Shown piece by piece: positions 1 to 10,224 of a DNA stretch of 64,000 bases; position 1 is the first letter of the stretch, and every line of letters starts with the position of its first letter. The notes under the pieces are model-generated. The model was not told the DNA's origin, made no database searches, and saw only the letters and a list, made by a program, of their open reading frames with translations. The stretch comes from Opeltia flavorubescens (taxonomy: Eukaryota > Ascomycota > Lecanoromycetes > Teloschistales > Teloschistaceae). The position numbers and the translations under genes were made by a program. Location of the stretch: NCBI GenBank assembly GCA_000442125.1, contig KE546968.1:275932-339931 (forward strand). Direction: 5' to 3'.

Positions 1-2401
1 GCGGTATTGGATTACACCTGGCTTTCGTAGGGGTTGTGGGATGTGGGTAGATTGTCGACTTTTTTTGGCTTTTTTTTGATTTTGGGGTTGTGTATGTTGG
101 ATGCCAAGCTCGCCAAGCCAAAGAGGTGAGGCTCAAAGTCTGGAAGCTGGCCTCGCGCATTGTGCGGTGCGTGGTCCATCTCTTACATTTACATGTTGCT
201 CGCAACAGCTGATGGCAGGTTCAACGAGGCGGGCATTAAAGCGACAATGGATTATTCTGATGATCGCTATCAATCACCGTCATGATTGTCAACGTCACGT
301 CGAGCACAGAACAACCGAGGAGTTCAGCCAATCCAAGCAATAGCTTGCGCATGGAGCGGCGCATAGAAGTTAAGCTCCAAAGGATCAGCAACGATTTCCA
401 CCACGCTAATTACTGTACCTCAATTATCCGCCTGCAGGAATTTGCCTGAATCGTAGAGCGGCCTGTTTCGAGACCTGGCAAGCTCATCTACAGCCAATGG
501 CGAAACACCTCGGTCCCTGAATCCCTGTTGATCCGTCAGTCTTCCAGGGTGTGGATGGAAGCCGGGCGCATGGAGGGGCTTCTGTGCTACATGACTTGGC
601 TGGCTGTGATTTGACTTGCAGACGGGACGCCTGTTCTCTGAACGACGCCGGTCCCACTGTCGTGTTCACCATTCGTTCTTCAAAGCAGCTTATGAAATCG
701 CGGTGAAGGAAGAACGCGCAACTACAGGCCAGCAAGAGCAATCTTCTAGACTGGCTCCTCAGCTTTAGCCGCAACACCAAGAAGTTTAATTGTCCGAGAT
801 CAGCACACCGAAGCGGGCGGAGGTCCGGCTAGAATGCTGCTAAAATCAGATCATCATAGCCATACAGGGAAGTTCCAGGTCAATGCAAGCCTCGCAGCGG
901 GTTAAATTGAACCGGACAGTCGGGCCAGTGCAGCTTCCAGGCATGGCAATTGCAGCTGCCCGTCACATCCTTCCTGTATTCCGTATTGAATACCGTTGGC
1001 GGAAATGGTTTCAGATGGATGTCATAAGCTTCATGTGCAAGACACCGAACGGGACCGAGGTGAAGATTCACCGCAATAGATGCAGCGACCCGTGCGAAAG
1101 ACAGTTGAAGCATTGCGCACCGACGCGATTACAACGTTCGTGGTGCATACACTAGGTAATAGCTGCGAGAGGGGTTTGTGTAAGTGTGATTGATTTCTAC
1201 ATTCGACTGTCTGTAAGCGCTGAGATATATCGGTGGTGTCACCACACCTCCTCCAAGAGAGTCAAGAGTCTGAGACTGGCATCTGCTTTATGAACCTGAG
1301 AAGGGCACGGGCGACGGTCTGTTCGGCCACACGAGCTCCGCATGCTTGCTCTCTGACCACCCTTCTGTTGTGCTTGGATGGCGAGGATGGATGCAGGGCT
1401 GACGTAAGAAACCTGGAGGTGTATTGCTTACCGTACGTACGGCTGAGTAATATTCTGGAAGCAACTGGGCTTTTCCCGTATGCTGCGACCAAGAGATATA
1501 TATATCAGCGATGCCTTCGAACAGTGAATGCACGGTTATTTCAGAAGACTTGCATCATCGCACAGCCTTTCCGCTGATGCTGCATCGTCCACAGCACTCG
1601 GTGAGATAGTGCGGTTGGTAGGGCACCCATACACTGTAACGGCCCAAAAGGACTGCATCGATCGCTTAGTGGACGAGTAGGAGCGAAGGATCTTTGAAGG
1701 AGCCTCAAATTAATCTTGATGCGATATTGAGCGAAGAGTGAAGCTTTATGACTCCGCCCTCTTTGAGTGTCGTCGCAAAGCAGTGACTCCCGTCTTGTGA
1801 TTCATCTCTTCTGGGTCAGGGGGGCATCCAGTCATACTAGGAATAAGCGGTGGGTAGTGCAGAAGAAAATCGATGGTGTATTGGATTTAAAGAGAGATTT
1901 AAAGACGGTGGGAATCACCAACTAGTGCCCAGGGAAGTGGTTCTGTTCCTAAAGAGGCGCTGGAAGCCGTGCCCCTGATTTGCCCATTCGCGCCACGCTA
2001 GCCAGGGGCCTTGATTGCACACAAGACAGCAGTACATATCCCCCAGCCATCCCTCACAATCCTCCCTTTCTCTCCTCTCTACCAAGATTACTCTTGAAAC
2101 CAGCCTCAACATTACAGCAGCAGACTACGGTCGCATTCACAAACACGTCTTGATTTGGGTCTTTTGCTAGATCCAATCACCCCAGACTCTTCAGGTCAAC
2201 AATATCCCTCAGACCGACCATATGTCGAGAGAAAGCTTCAGCATTTCCCTTTTCAGTCTCCATCGACATCCGAGACCTTCACCATATCGACCAGCTGCTT
2301 GCCTTGACGTCAGTCGTCGAAGCCCCGACCGGGGCAAAGCACCATAGCGTGCTCAATAAGAACAACAATAACCTTTCAATGTGATCTTTGTCTATACAAA
2401 T
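1..2401. other. gene-poor left edge, no supported gene
   Basis: Only short open frames are present, with no recognisable protein domain, no signal peptide and no splice-linked extension that I could find. From about 1900 onward the sequence is pyrimidine-rich and probably includes the promoter and 5' leader of the gene starting at 2402. Confidence 0.5.
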
Positions 2402-3628
2402 ATGTACCATTATTCTGTACCTCCGCCGGGGTACGTTCGATACAGCTACAATACAACACCGACCAGTTCGCCTTCGACTTCACCGTCACCGGACAATCGG
2501 TACCCATACTATGTACCCGCATACAAAATTACACCAACCACTTCGCCAGAGGCTAAGCGACATTCAAGAAAAGAAAGCTACTCCTCTCCAAGAGGTCCAG
2601 GAGGATGGCATTCCCCAGCAGGTTACCCATCGCCATCATACTACGCCACCCAACCAAATTATTGGTCGCCGCCACCGGCACACCAGGTTCATGTGAGTAA
2701 TTTTGGCCACGTCAAGGAAAAAGCACGACGCTTTTCGCAATCGGGACACAAGAGTGGCGGTGGCCACCACAAACGCCGCGCATCCGAGCAGCAATCGCAG
2801 ACACAGCGTATCATTGTTGATACGTCTGACGAAGCAGAAGATTCGCCTCCGCCGGTTTACGTCTACGTCAAGCCGCGACCGGCTGCCCATCACACACACC
2901 CCAGGCAGAAGTATGCCAAAGCTGATCCAGACTTCTTCTACAACCAGGTTCCAGTCCGTGCAGAGGACCATGACTCACAGCCGCAGCGGTCGCGTGCTCG
3001 TCGCTCGTCATCTTCAGCTAAGCCTAGACCCACACCGACCAAGCCAGCAAAGGTCATATCCCCATCGCGAGAAGCCACAGCAGCCGATGCAGCCAAAGCT
3101 GGGATACCGGCAGGCTATTCAATCAAGAACTGGGATCCTACCGAAGCACCTATCCTATTGCTAGGCAGTGTCTTCGACGCCAACTCCCTCGGCAAATGGA
3201 TCTATGACTGGACAGTCTTCCACCATGGCTCGGCCTCCCCCATGTCAGAAGTCGCAGGCGACCTATGGCTGCTCCTCATCAAACTAGCTGGCAAGATGAA
3301 ACGCGCTGACGAATGTTTACCACGCGTCCGAGCACCCGACAACCAAGAGATGGTGGAAGACTTCCTCGAAAGTGGCGACAGGCTCTGGGGTCGCTTCAAA
3401 CGCCTTTTGAAGGCGTGCGAAGAATTCATGTGGAAAGCTGCCAAGCGAGAAGGCAGCAAAGGACCCGTCAAGATGGGCAAGAACAGCGGATGCGAATTTG
3501 TGGATTCCATCTTCGGCAGGGATCGAGAGCTCGAGCACACGGAAAGTCTGATGCAGAGTATCAGGCTCTGGAACATGAGGTTCGACGCTAATTGCGAGGA
3601 TATATTGCGCAGGCCGTCGGCTGCCTAG
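2402..3628 (+). CDS. Pro/Ser/Tyr-rich fungal protein with conserved helical C-terminal domain, function unknown
   Basis: Single uninterrupted exon of 408 codons. I place the start at the ATG at 2402 (MYHYSVPPPGYVRYSYN), because the open frame upstream contains no ATG. The first about 240 residues are low complexity (Pro, Ser, Tyr, His, with basic patches such as RRASEQQSQ and RSRARRSSSS) and are likely disordered. From about residue 245 (IKNWDPTEAPILLLGSVFD) to the end lies an alpha-helical region of about 165 residues, rich in Trp, Leu and Lys. It resembles the C-terminal block of uncharacterised Pezizomycotina proteins often labelled 'vegetative cell wall protein gp1' by low-complexity similarity; that label should not be trusted. 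There is no signal peptide, so a cell-wall role is unlikely. Function not known. Confidence 0.75.
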   Translation: MYHYSVPPPGYVRYSYNTTPTSSPSTSPSPDNRYPYYVPAYKITPTTSPEAKRHSRKESYSSPRGPGGWHSPAGYPSPSYYATQPNYWSPPPAHQVHVSNFGHVKEKARRFSQSGHKSGGGHHKRRASEQQSQTQRIIVDTSDEAEDSPPPVYVYVKPRPAAHHTHPRQKYAKADPDFFYNQVPVRAEDHDSQPQRSRARRSSSSAKPRPTPTKPAKVISPSREATAADAAKAGIPAGYSIKNWDPTEAPILLLGSVFDANSLGKWIYDWTVFHHGSASPMSEVAGDLWLLLIKLAGKMKRADECLPRVRAPDNQEMVEDFLESGDRLWGRFKRLLKACEEFMWKAAKREGSKGPVKMGKNSGCEFVDSIFGRDRELEHTESLMQSIRLWNMRFDANCEDILRRPSAA

Positions 3629-5101
3629 AGATACCCGGATATACAACATATCATTGGAGGAGGAGGTTTGTGACTCACATTTGGATGAGTTATTTGGAGG
3701 ATCACTACGCCGTTATCGTTGCTTGTTTTTACTTTCTAGTCACACCAGCGAGGCGTTTTCGCATTTGTCATCGGCCGTTGGCGGATATTTACTTGCACAA
3801 GGGAGCGGCTCTGGCTCTGCGCTTTCAGCTATACAATGGAGGATCACCGTTGGGGGTGTTGGAGGATTGTCTCCATCTGCATTTTATTGGATTTGGGATT
3901 TTTTGAGTCACATCTGGCTCGGGCGCGTTGGGATATCATCGGTATTTGGGGGAAGACAAAAGTTGTTTCTCTTCCTCAGCGCTTGCGAAATCTTTTTAAT
4001 CTGTTTGCCTTTTCGCTGTTCTTACAGATACCCATATCGTTTATATAGAAAAACTATTTTTATTCCATCTAATTATCTCATCTTTCTTTCCATGTAGGAT
4101 TGTGTTTTTCCGCCTTGCCTATCGCGCTTTCCGGCTTTTACATCTTAGCAGTGACGTTTCTTGTTTTCCCGCGACTTCCTTCTCTCATCTACTCCAGTTT
4201 GCTCTTCCCCAACTATCCACCATCTACATCTTGACAGTCTACTTCTATGCCCTTGGTTAAACATTCATCTCGCCACCCGAAATGGCGTTACACTTGACCT
4301 TGCCACTTTACCTGCACTGCTTCCGGTACGGCAATCGACAAGGCGTTTTCCCTTTCCGATACCGCCGCCTCTACTTGGGAGCTCTTCACTGATATATCTT
4401 CGTTTTCTGATCTTGTCGAATACTCTTTCATGTGTGAATGTCATCCGAGACCAACTGTTGCGTACCTACTAGTACCTCTTCTCGGTAAAGCAGGTATCAC
4501 CTTCGAGGAACTCATTCTGGCAAGGATGATTTCATGATGTTTCCGCCTCTGTGTATCCTTGCAGAGGTTCGATGACTTGGCTTGGCCATGTCAGGAACTC
4601 TCCTGATACCGTATTGGATGCAAGCTAGGACTGTTGTGTCCCATGCAGGTCATGCTCTGTGGGTGATTGATGGCCGGCTTGTTTTACTGCCCGGTAAGCT
4701 CGGTGCTCCTCAATTCTATCAGAGCTTTTTGAACACAAGCTGACCACGGAAGGGACAGATATGTATGAAGGCAACAACATGCACTGAATGGGCAATCGGC
4801 AGAGCCGCAGACAACTATGATGGGCGCCTTATTCCAGGAGCAGATCCGTAGGATGAACCACTGACTAATTGGGAACGTCTTTCATGCATCCGCTCTATGA
4901 AACCACTTTTTCGATGATGGCAATAGGATGGGTTCAAGGTCACACTACAGTATCTCCTTCTAGGTCTATACAGCCCATCATCTCGATACATTGTTTATTC
5001 CGGACATCTAGAGACAAAATTCAAGCTTATGGTTGCTGACTCTTATAACATGTTCGCCATCCTCAGTCTCGTCGGCTCTTCTGTACATCTACCTTGTCTG
5101 T
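3629..5101. other. intergenic, no supported gene
   Basis: T-rich 3' flank of the preceding gene followed by sequence with only short, non-conserved open frames. I see no RNA gene or transposon remnant. Confidence 0.5.
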
Positions 5102-5689
5102 TCAGTACCACAAGCGGAACCAAGCTCTCCGTCTCCTTTGACGCCGAATCTGCAGCACCTGAACCAGCAGTCCCACGATCATGAGGACGAGAGTCAGGGC
5201 CCCGAAAACCGCCTCACCAATCTGAAACAGCGATAGGCCTTTGGCTGGGTTTGACCCGGTCGATTGCGAAGGGTTGAATGTGGAGTTTGGAGCAGGACGA
5301 CTGACAAGGTTGCGCTGGATTATGGAAGACCTTGTACTGGCGCGGTAAGTACATCAACAGAGGTAAGTGTTGTTGGTTCCCCCGACTTACTCGATTTTGT
5401 CATTGGTCAGGTCTTCCCTATTAGCTGCCACCGTAGTGCTGCGACCTTGGAGTGTATCCTCAAGATTCAGTTTTGGCTTATACCGCTTGCTCTTCTCATT
5501 TTTCTCGCAGAGGATCTTTGCATCTACTAATGTCTGGTCGAAGCAGCTACACTCAGGGGTACAGGTTGCAGGCGTAGTGCATGGAGTCAGGTGTCGTAAG
5601 TCATTGGCTTGAGTGGAGATGTCGGTGGCAAGAATCTGGCTCAAAAGCCCAAGCACGCATGTAAGAACCGTCAGGTGAAGGTGCTGCAT
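5102..5689 (-). CDS. small type I membrane protein with signal peptide and Cys cluster, function unknown
   Basis: Two exons join cleanly: 5391-5689 and 5102-5336, separated by a 54-nt intron (GTAAGT donor, ACTTACC branch region, CAG acceptor). The product is 177 residues. It begins with a signal peptide (MQHLHLTVLTCVLGLLSQ), followed by a short ectodomain with five cysteines in its first third (TPCTTPATCTPECSC plus ILCEK) and a Ser/Asn-rich stalk. About 20 hydrophobic residues (AVFGALTLVLMIVGLLVQV) precede a very basic tail (RRQRRRRAW). The topology is therefore ectodomain outside, short basic tail inside. The Cys spacing is not the eight-Cys CFEM pattern. It is divergently transcribed from the Clr5-domain gene. 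No family recognised; a surface sensor or anchor is possible but not shown. Confidence 0.7.
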
Positions 5690-5895
5690 TGTGGGCGTGC
5701 CCTAGGCCATACGAGCAGTATATTGAGTTAAGATGAGGAACAGAAACTCCAAAGACGAGAATTGTTATGAAACTTCGGCAATTCTCCGAGTGAAGAAATC
5801 GGTACAGAAGTTGAGACTGAAGAAACATAGCAGCTCGCAAGGCCACGATATATACAGACAGAGGAGACTTGCGTCGCGTACTTGTCCGATGAACT

Positions 5896-6243
5896 GGCCA
5901 CACTGACAAAAGTGTAATAGGACCGGTCTTAGGGTAATTCTTTACAGCCGTCGCCCGCCCTTGCAGCCATTGTCCATTCACACAAAAGTGTAGTAGAGCA
6001 GGCTCATGGGCGGTGTTCCATCATTATCGCGAAGCCATCATTTCGGAACTCGCTGTCTACACACTTACGAGCTCTTGTCCAATTAAACAAAAGCGTGATT
6101 CCGGCCATCGTTTGGGCAGTCCTTAGCTGCATGATCTTACCGCCTTATGGCCAATCAGTCAAAAGTGTTATTTCATCAGCCCTGCAGGCAGTGACATACG
6201 ATCTTTCTCAACTCTTTGGCCAATCAACCAAAAGTGGTATTTC
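5896..6243 (+). repeat. five degenerate copies of a CCAAT...CAAAAGTG element in a divergent promoter
   Basis: Five copies in the same orientation lie at 5896-5918, 5971-5994, 6076-6100, 6148-6174 and 6216-6243. The core is CCAATCANNCAAAAGTGNTA; the last two copies are the best preserved (GGCCAATCAGTCAAAAGTG and GGCCAATCAACCAAAAGTG). Spacing between copies is about 74, 105, 72 and 68 nt. The last two copies share similarity beyond the core (TATTTC..TCAGCC..GC..GACATA), suggesting a decayed tandem array with a period of about 70 nt. Upstream copies keep CAAAAG(T/C)G but have CCACA, CCATT or CCAATT in place of CCAAT. CCAAT is the known core of the fungal Hap2/3/5 complex site. The array ends about 90 nt before the Clr5 gene start. 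Confidence 0.7.
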
Positions 6244-6331
6244 GTTCAGCCTTGCGAATCGAGACATATAATCCTCGCCAAAATCATCCATCCAAGTTCT
6301 GCTATCTATCAACCTCTGTCTCTTCTATACA

Positions 6332-8297
6332 ATGAATCCGCCTTCTGGAGCTACCTACTCTATGCTCGCGGATAACAACCATCCAAGTTTGGCTCAGGAT
6401 GGAATCCAGACCAACCTGGATGGTATGGCTCTTGCACGACCAGTATATGAAGAACCAGCGAGAAAACGCCGCCGATACAACTCACGAAGGACCCCAGCCG
6501 AGTGGGACCAGATCAAGCCCGATATGAAGAAGCTTTACGTTGATGAGGACCGCCCTCTAGACGAAACTATGGCTGAACTACAGGCCAATTGTGGTTTCCA
6601 GGCATCGTAAGTACCTATCCAATATCCGTTACTCCAAACCGCTGTTATGTCTGAATTGTTTCAATCATCTAGGAGGGACCAATTCAAATCCAAGATTAAA
6701 CTGTGGGGATTCGACAAGAAGGTCAAGACACATGAAATGAAGCATATTATTCGCATCGACAAGAGACGCCAACCTAAAAAAACGTCTTTCACCGTTCGAA
6801 AGCAACCTGTGAGCCGGATTAAAATTGAGAGATTCCTGAAGGAACGTCTATCGTGGCCAGAACCACCTTCGAGTAAGCGAGCAGTTCTTCAATTCCATTA
6901 GTCGCTAAGATTGTTGGTAGGAACCCCCTCCGTGATCAGCTATAGGACATCTTATTCACCTGAGGGTACCCCATCCCTGACTCTCAATGCGTCGCCGCGA
7001 CTCCTGCCTTTTGAATGGTTTCTAAATTATGAAGAATATAACAAACAAAGCTCCTGATTTTTCACCTCATCCTTTGTTCAAGACACTTCAGAAGTTGCGG
7101 ATTCAAGAGAATACATGGGAGCTACGGAAATTCAAAGAGACACAATTTACGTTGCTGCGAGACGCTTACATCGCAACGAACATTCCTGATTCTAATCATT
7201 ATATTCAAAGGTGCCTTGGTTGCGTTTTGCACATTGTCGCTGACTTTTATACTAGCGCTCGACGTGCTAACAATGATAAGAACTTACCGGCTGAACCAAG
7301 TCCGCGGTGGTGGGCTTCCGAGTTTTCCAGAATCCTTCAGTCTAGAATTGAAAATATTGGGATTGCTGAGGTCAGCCATTTTCTGCATTGGTCTATAACA
7401 GCAAGGATTACTACAGCAGCCGATGTCTTTTCAGAAGTATGTTTGGAGCTGTGTCGTGCTGAGATGTCCAAACCCTGGGGGGAGATACACGCTGCATTAG
7501 GTGTGGTGGATTATCTCATTCTTAGCGGACGTTTGCCAGCGGGCGAGACAATTCTCAGAGCAATCATGAAGGAAGATTTCCAAAAGATAGCCGTGCAATT
7601 TGGGAATATCGACTATGACCTGCTCCAGGAAGATGACCCATGGAAATCCTTGTACTGGAGAAGAAGTATAACGCAGCTTATCGTCATTCGGTGGTTCCTC
7701 ACACATCCTGACCTTAGACACAATGTATTCGGCAACAATGATATCTCCGAATTCTCCTTCATAGGGAACGGAGTAGAGATCAATGATAATTACCTTTGTC
7801 TGGCCGAGGGGTGCTCTGATCACTTCGGGTTTGTCTCAGGCGCCGAGAACTTCATTGAAGAGGACAAGATAACAAGAGATCTGATTGAAGAAGTGGACAT
7901 ATCAGAAGACGCGCGTCAGTGTATGCTAGCCCTGCTAGGTCTATCTCGGTATCTACCAAGGTACGGCCCTTTCTTGAGTAACAACCTCGCCCCACAGGCT
8001 TCGGACTACAAAGAGCAAGAACAAGCGGAAAAACAGTCTGAAATGGAACCCGAAGACCAAGGCGGTTTTCTATCTACTGGACTACAGCTTGGTCAAGACC
8101 TTCCTGACAAGCAGCACGAGGAACTTGATTGGTGGATCATGGGAAGCCAGAGACCACTATTAGATGGTCATGGAGTTTCGTCAAATTTTGATCGCTGGTC
8201 CACAAGTCCTGGACCAGGAGGATACGTTCTAGAGTTGGAAAATCTCCGCTCAGGTGAAGAAGGAACGAGAAACGACAACGAATCATTGACGGGATGA
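6332..8297 (+). CDS. Clr5-domain protein (putative DNA-associated fungal protein)
   Basis: Four exons are inferred: 6332-6606, 6673-6872, 6921-6965 and 7051-8297, joining to 588 residues in one frame. Residues 50-110 form a Clr5 domain: a basic stretch (ARKRRRYNSRRT), then WDQIKPDMKKLYVDEDRPLD, and after the first intron the FKSKIKLWGFDKKVKTHEM block that ends the fold. The rest is a long helical region without a clear known domain (WSITARITTAADVFSEV, EIHAALGVVDYLILSGRL), typical of the fungal family in which Clr5 is N-terminal. The third intron (GTACCC donor, 85 nt) is the least certain join. Directly after the TGA the same frame stays open for 82 more codons to 8543, so the protein may be shortened relative to relatives. 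Role is likely nuclear, but this is inferred only from the Clr5 domain. Confidence 0.75.
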
Positions 8298-8543
8298 GCG
8301 CCTAGTCCCTTCCAAAGCAATCCTACACCTACGGGGCACCCTGGCCGACACTATTTCATGCAAGAAAATCAAGTAGGACGTATGTCAGTACAAATACAAT
8401 CCCCTTTCTGGCCATCAGCCATTCACCAGCTTGATCATCCGTCTATGTTTGTCGGATCTCAGGACCTTGAGCAACAGCCAAGTCAAGATCTCAATGAACG
8501 ACGGACTGAAATGGATATCGATCGAGATTTGAGAGTAGGCTAG
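8298..8543 (+). pseudogene. in-frame open extension beyond the Clr5 gene stop
   Basis: This stretch is in the same reading frame as the last exon of the Clr5-domain gene and is separated from it only by one TGA. It stays open for 82 codons (APSPFQSNPTPTGHPGRHYF onward), with protein-like, Gln/Asp-rich composition similar to the preceding C-terminal tail. I found no intron with length divisible by three that would remove the stop. Either the gene normally ends here and the extension is chance, or a recent nonsense change truncated a longer protein. Confidence 0.35.
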
Positions 8544-10117
8544 AGAACTGCTGTGGAGCCTTGGTCCCTGGAGGTAATCATGAAATAACAAGGCTCAAAA
8601 GGCGTTGGTACTCTTATCGACACAGCTGGCTCCTCTGTATCTTCGTCTTATTACTCATTCTATTTTCTATCCAAATACACTCATGTTGTTCTCAACGCCA
8701 AGATTTGAGCGTTCCGAATTTTCTATACCGCGTTCGAGAATTATGTTGTCTGGTCTCTCCAAGGCTGCGAGACGTGACAGGAGAGTAACACTCGAATAAT
8801 AGATACTGGATATGTGTCTACTCATTTGCGGAAGATTTAGCTATGCTATAAATATGTTATTGTTTTCTTCCTATCCGGCTTAAAATCATTCATTTAGAAA
8901 TGCGTGCACCGACTGTATAAAGATGCATTTTGAAACTTCCCGCATTTTGCAGACGAAATGAGGTGAAGAGACTGAGAAAAGCTGCAATTACTCCAGCTTA
9001 GTGGACCTTTATGAAGCTTTAGAGAGTTTTGATCTTGACACATGGTCCTGAGTGAAGCTACTTCTCAAGTCATCTTGTAGCTACACCTTAACTATCTCAA
9101 GCAAACCAAGGCAAGTATTTAGCCATTAGAACTCTGTGCGGTATGGCGTATGATTCCTCGGACATCCGCCAGCTGTTCTGCTGTCAGGACAAACTTGGTG
9201 AACTTTCCCCTATCACCGCCTTTCAGCATCGATTTTTAGCGGTAGCACCATCCGCGAAAATGCTTCTATGAAGCGTCGGTAGAAGTTCACGAATCTGGGG
9301 AAGAGCTGGCGGATGTCTGTCTTCGTTCATCCAATGTTGGTGACACTCCGTCACTTTCCTCCACAACTTCGCTGAAACGCGACTGCTGTTGTCGCTGCGT
9401 GAAGGCGGGAATTATAGTATGCCACGCTTCTCTGTCGTGACGCGTTGTTGCTGTTATGATTAGTAGACCGAAGGTGGCGTGTTTGTTGTGACGGAGCTGG
9501 CCGTATTTGAAGATATTCTTTGTGTCGTCTTTGGTGATACTTTACAATACACTCTCCTTTACTATAATATTAGGGATGCGGTTCTAATCGTTAGTGGAAG
9601 ATTAAAGAAGAAATTTGGTTGAAGATAGGAGTGAAGATGCGGAGGTGGGAAATGATATTTTAGGATTTTTTTTAGGGGTTGGAAGGTCTGTTGGTGTTGA
9701 TGACTCGTTTCTGGTTTCGATTCTTCCTCCTCTTCTATTCAAAATCTTATCTCCTGCTATGATGCCTTCAGCTACGGACCTTAAATCCTTTGGTTGCTAT
9801 GTCAATCTGGTGGAAGATGGGCTAATAGCGAGTAGTGCATTAATCAAAGCTTTTATCAAGGAATGTATAGCTGCAAGGACTAAGAGGGCTTTTATAAAGA
9901 CAGGAAGGAATGGGGATAAAATATTGTCTTATACTCGTATAGAGGGCGGGAAACGGGCTACATTATAAATAATTATCGGTAAGGAGATCTATATTTTGTT
10001 CCTATATTTACTTGATACATGACATAAATTCCAGTAAAAACTTCCAAAACCCTCCAAATGCTCCAAGTTATCAAAGTCGTTTTACCTCTTTTCCCCTGAA
10101 AGCCTGTTTTACTTAAA
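8544..10117. other. intergenic, AT-rich, with one transposon fossil
   Basis: Apart from the Ty3/Gypsy-like fragment at 9155-9320, I find no supported gene. The 117-codon open frame at 9615-9968 lacks any family signal and sits in T/A-rich sequence. Confidence 0.45.
9155..9320 (-). mobile_element. short Ty3/Gypsy-type retrotransposon fossil (reverse transcriptase/RNase H junction)
   Basis: On the minus strand this stretch reads as the end of a Ty3/Gypsy reverse transcriptase, recognisable from FVNFYRRFIEAFSRMVLPL (family pattern NFYRRFI..FS....PL), followed by a region like the start of the RNase H segment (FTKFVLTAEQLADV). It is broken and old: no LTRs, integrase or gag are visible and the match fades within 170 nt on both sides. 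An imperfect 18-nt inverted repeat (arms 9161-9178 and 9300-9317, one mismatch) brackets it. Confidence 0.5.
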
Positions 10118-10192
10118 CCCCTCTCCTCCCTCTCCCCCCCTCTCCTCCCCCTCCTCTCTCCCTCCCTCCCCTTCTTCTCTCCCCCCTCCCCC
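10118..10192 (+). repeat. 75-nt uninterrupted polypyrimidine tract
   Basis: Seventy-five consecutive C/T bases lie just downstream of the PKS stop codon (on its coding strand this is a purine tract). It is immediately followed, after CACAATCAA, by three perfect copies of CCCCTCAA at 10201-10224. Confidence 0.85.
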
Positions 10193-10200
10193 ACAATCAA

Positions 10201-10224
10201 CCCCTCAACCCCTCAACCCCTCAA
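10201..10224 (+). repeat. three perfect tandem copies of the 8-mer CCCCTCAA at the PKS stop codon
   Basis: The last codons of the PKS (FEGLRG and stop, minus strand) are written by this GAGGGGTT-type repeat, and one further copy lies past the stop. Because 8 is not a multiple of 3, a change in copy number would change the C-terminal residues. Confidence 0.85.

Noticed and set aside
9615-9968. 117-codon plus-strand open frame
   Set aside because: No family, AT-rich surroundings, no splice-linked extension; not enough to call a gene.
10201-10224. Telomere-like CCCCTCAA repeat
   Set aside because: Only three units, not the fungal TTAGGG/CCCTAA unit, and located inside a gene end.
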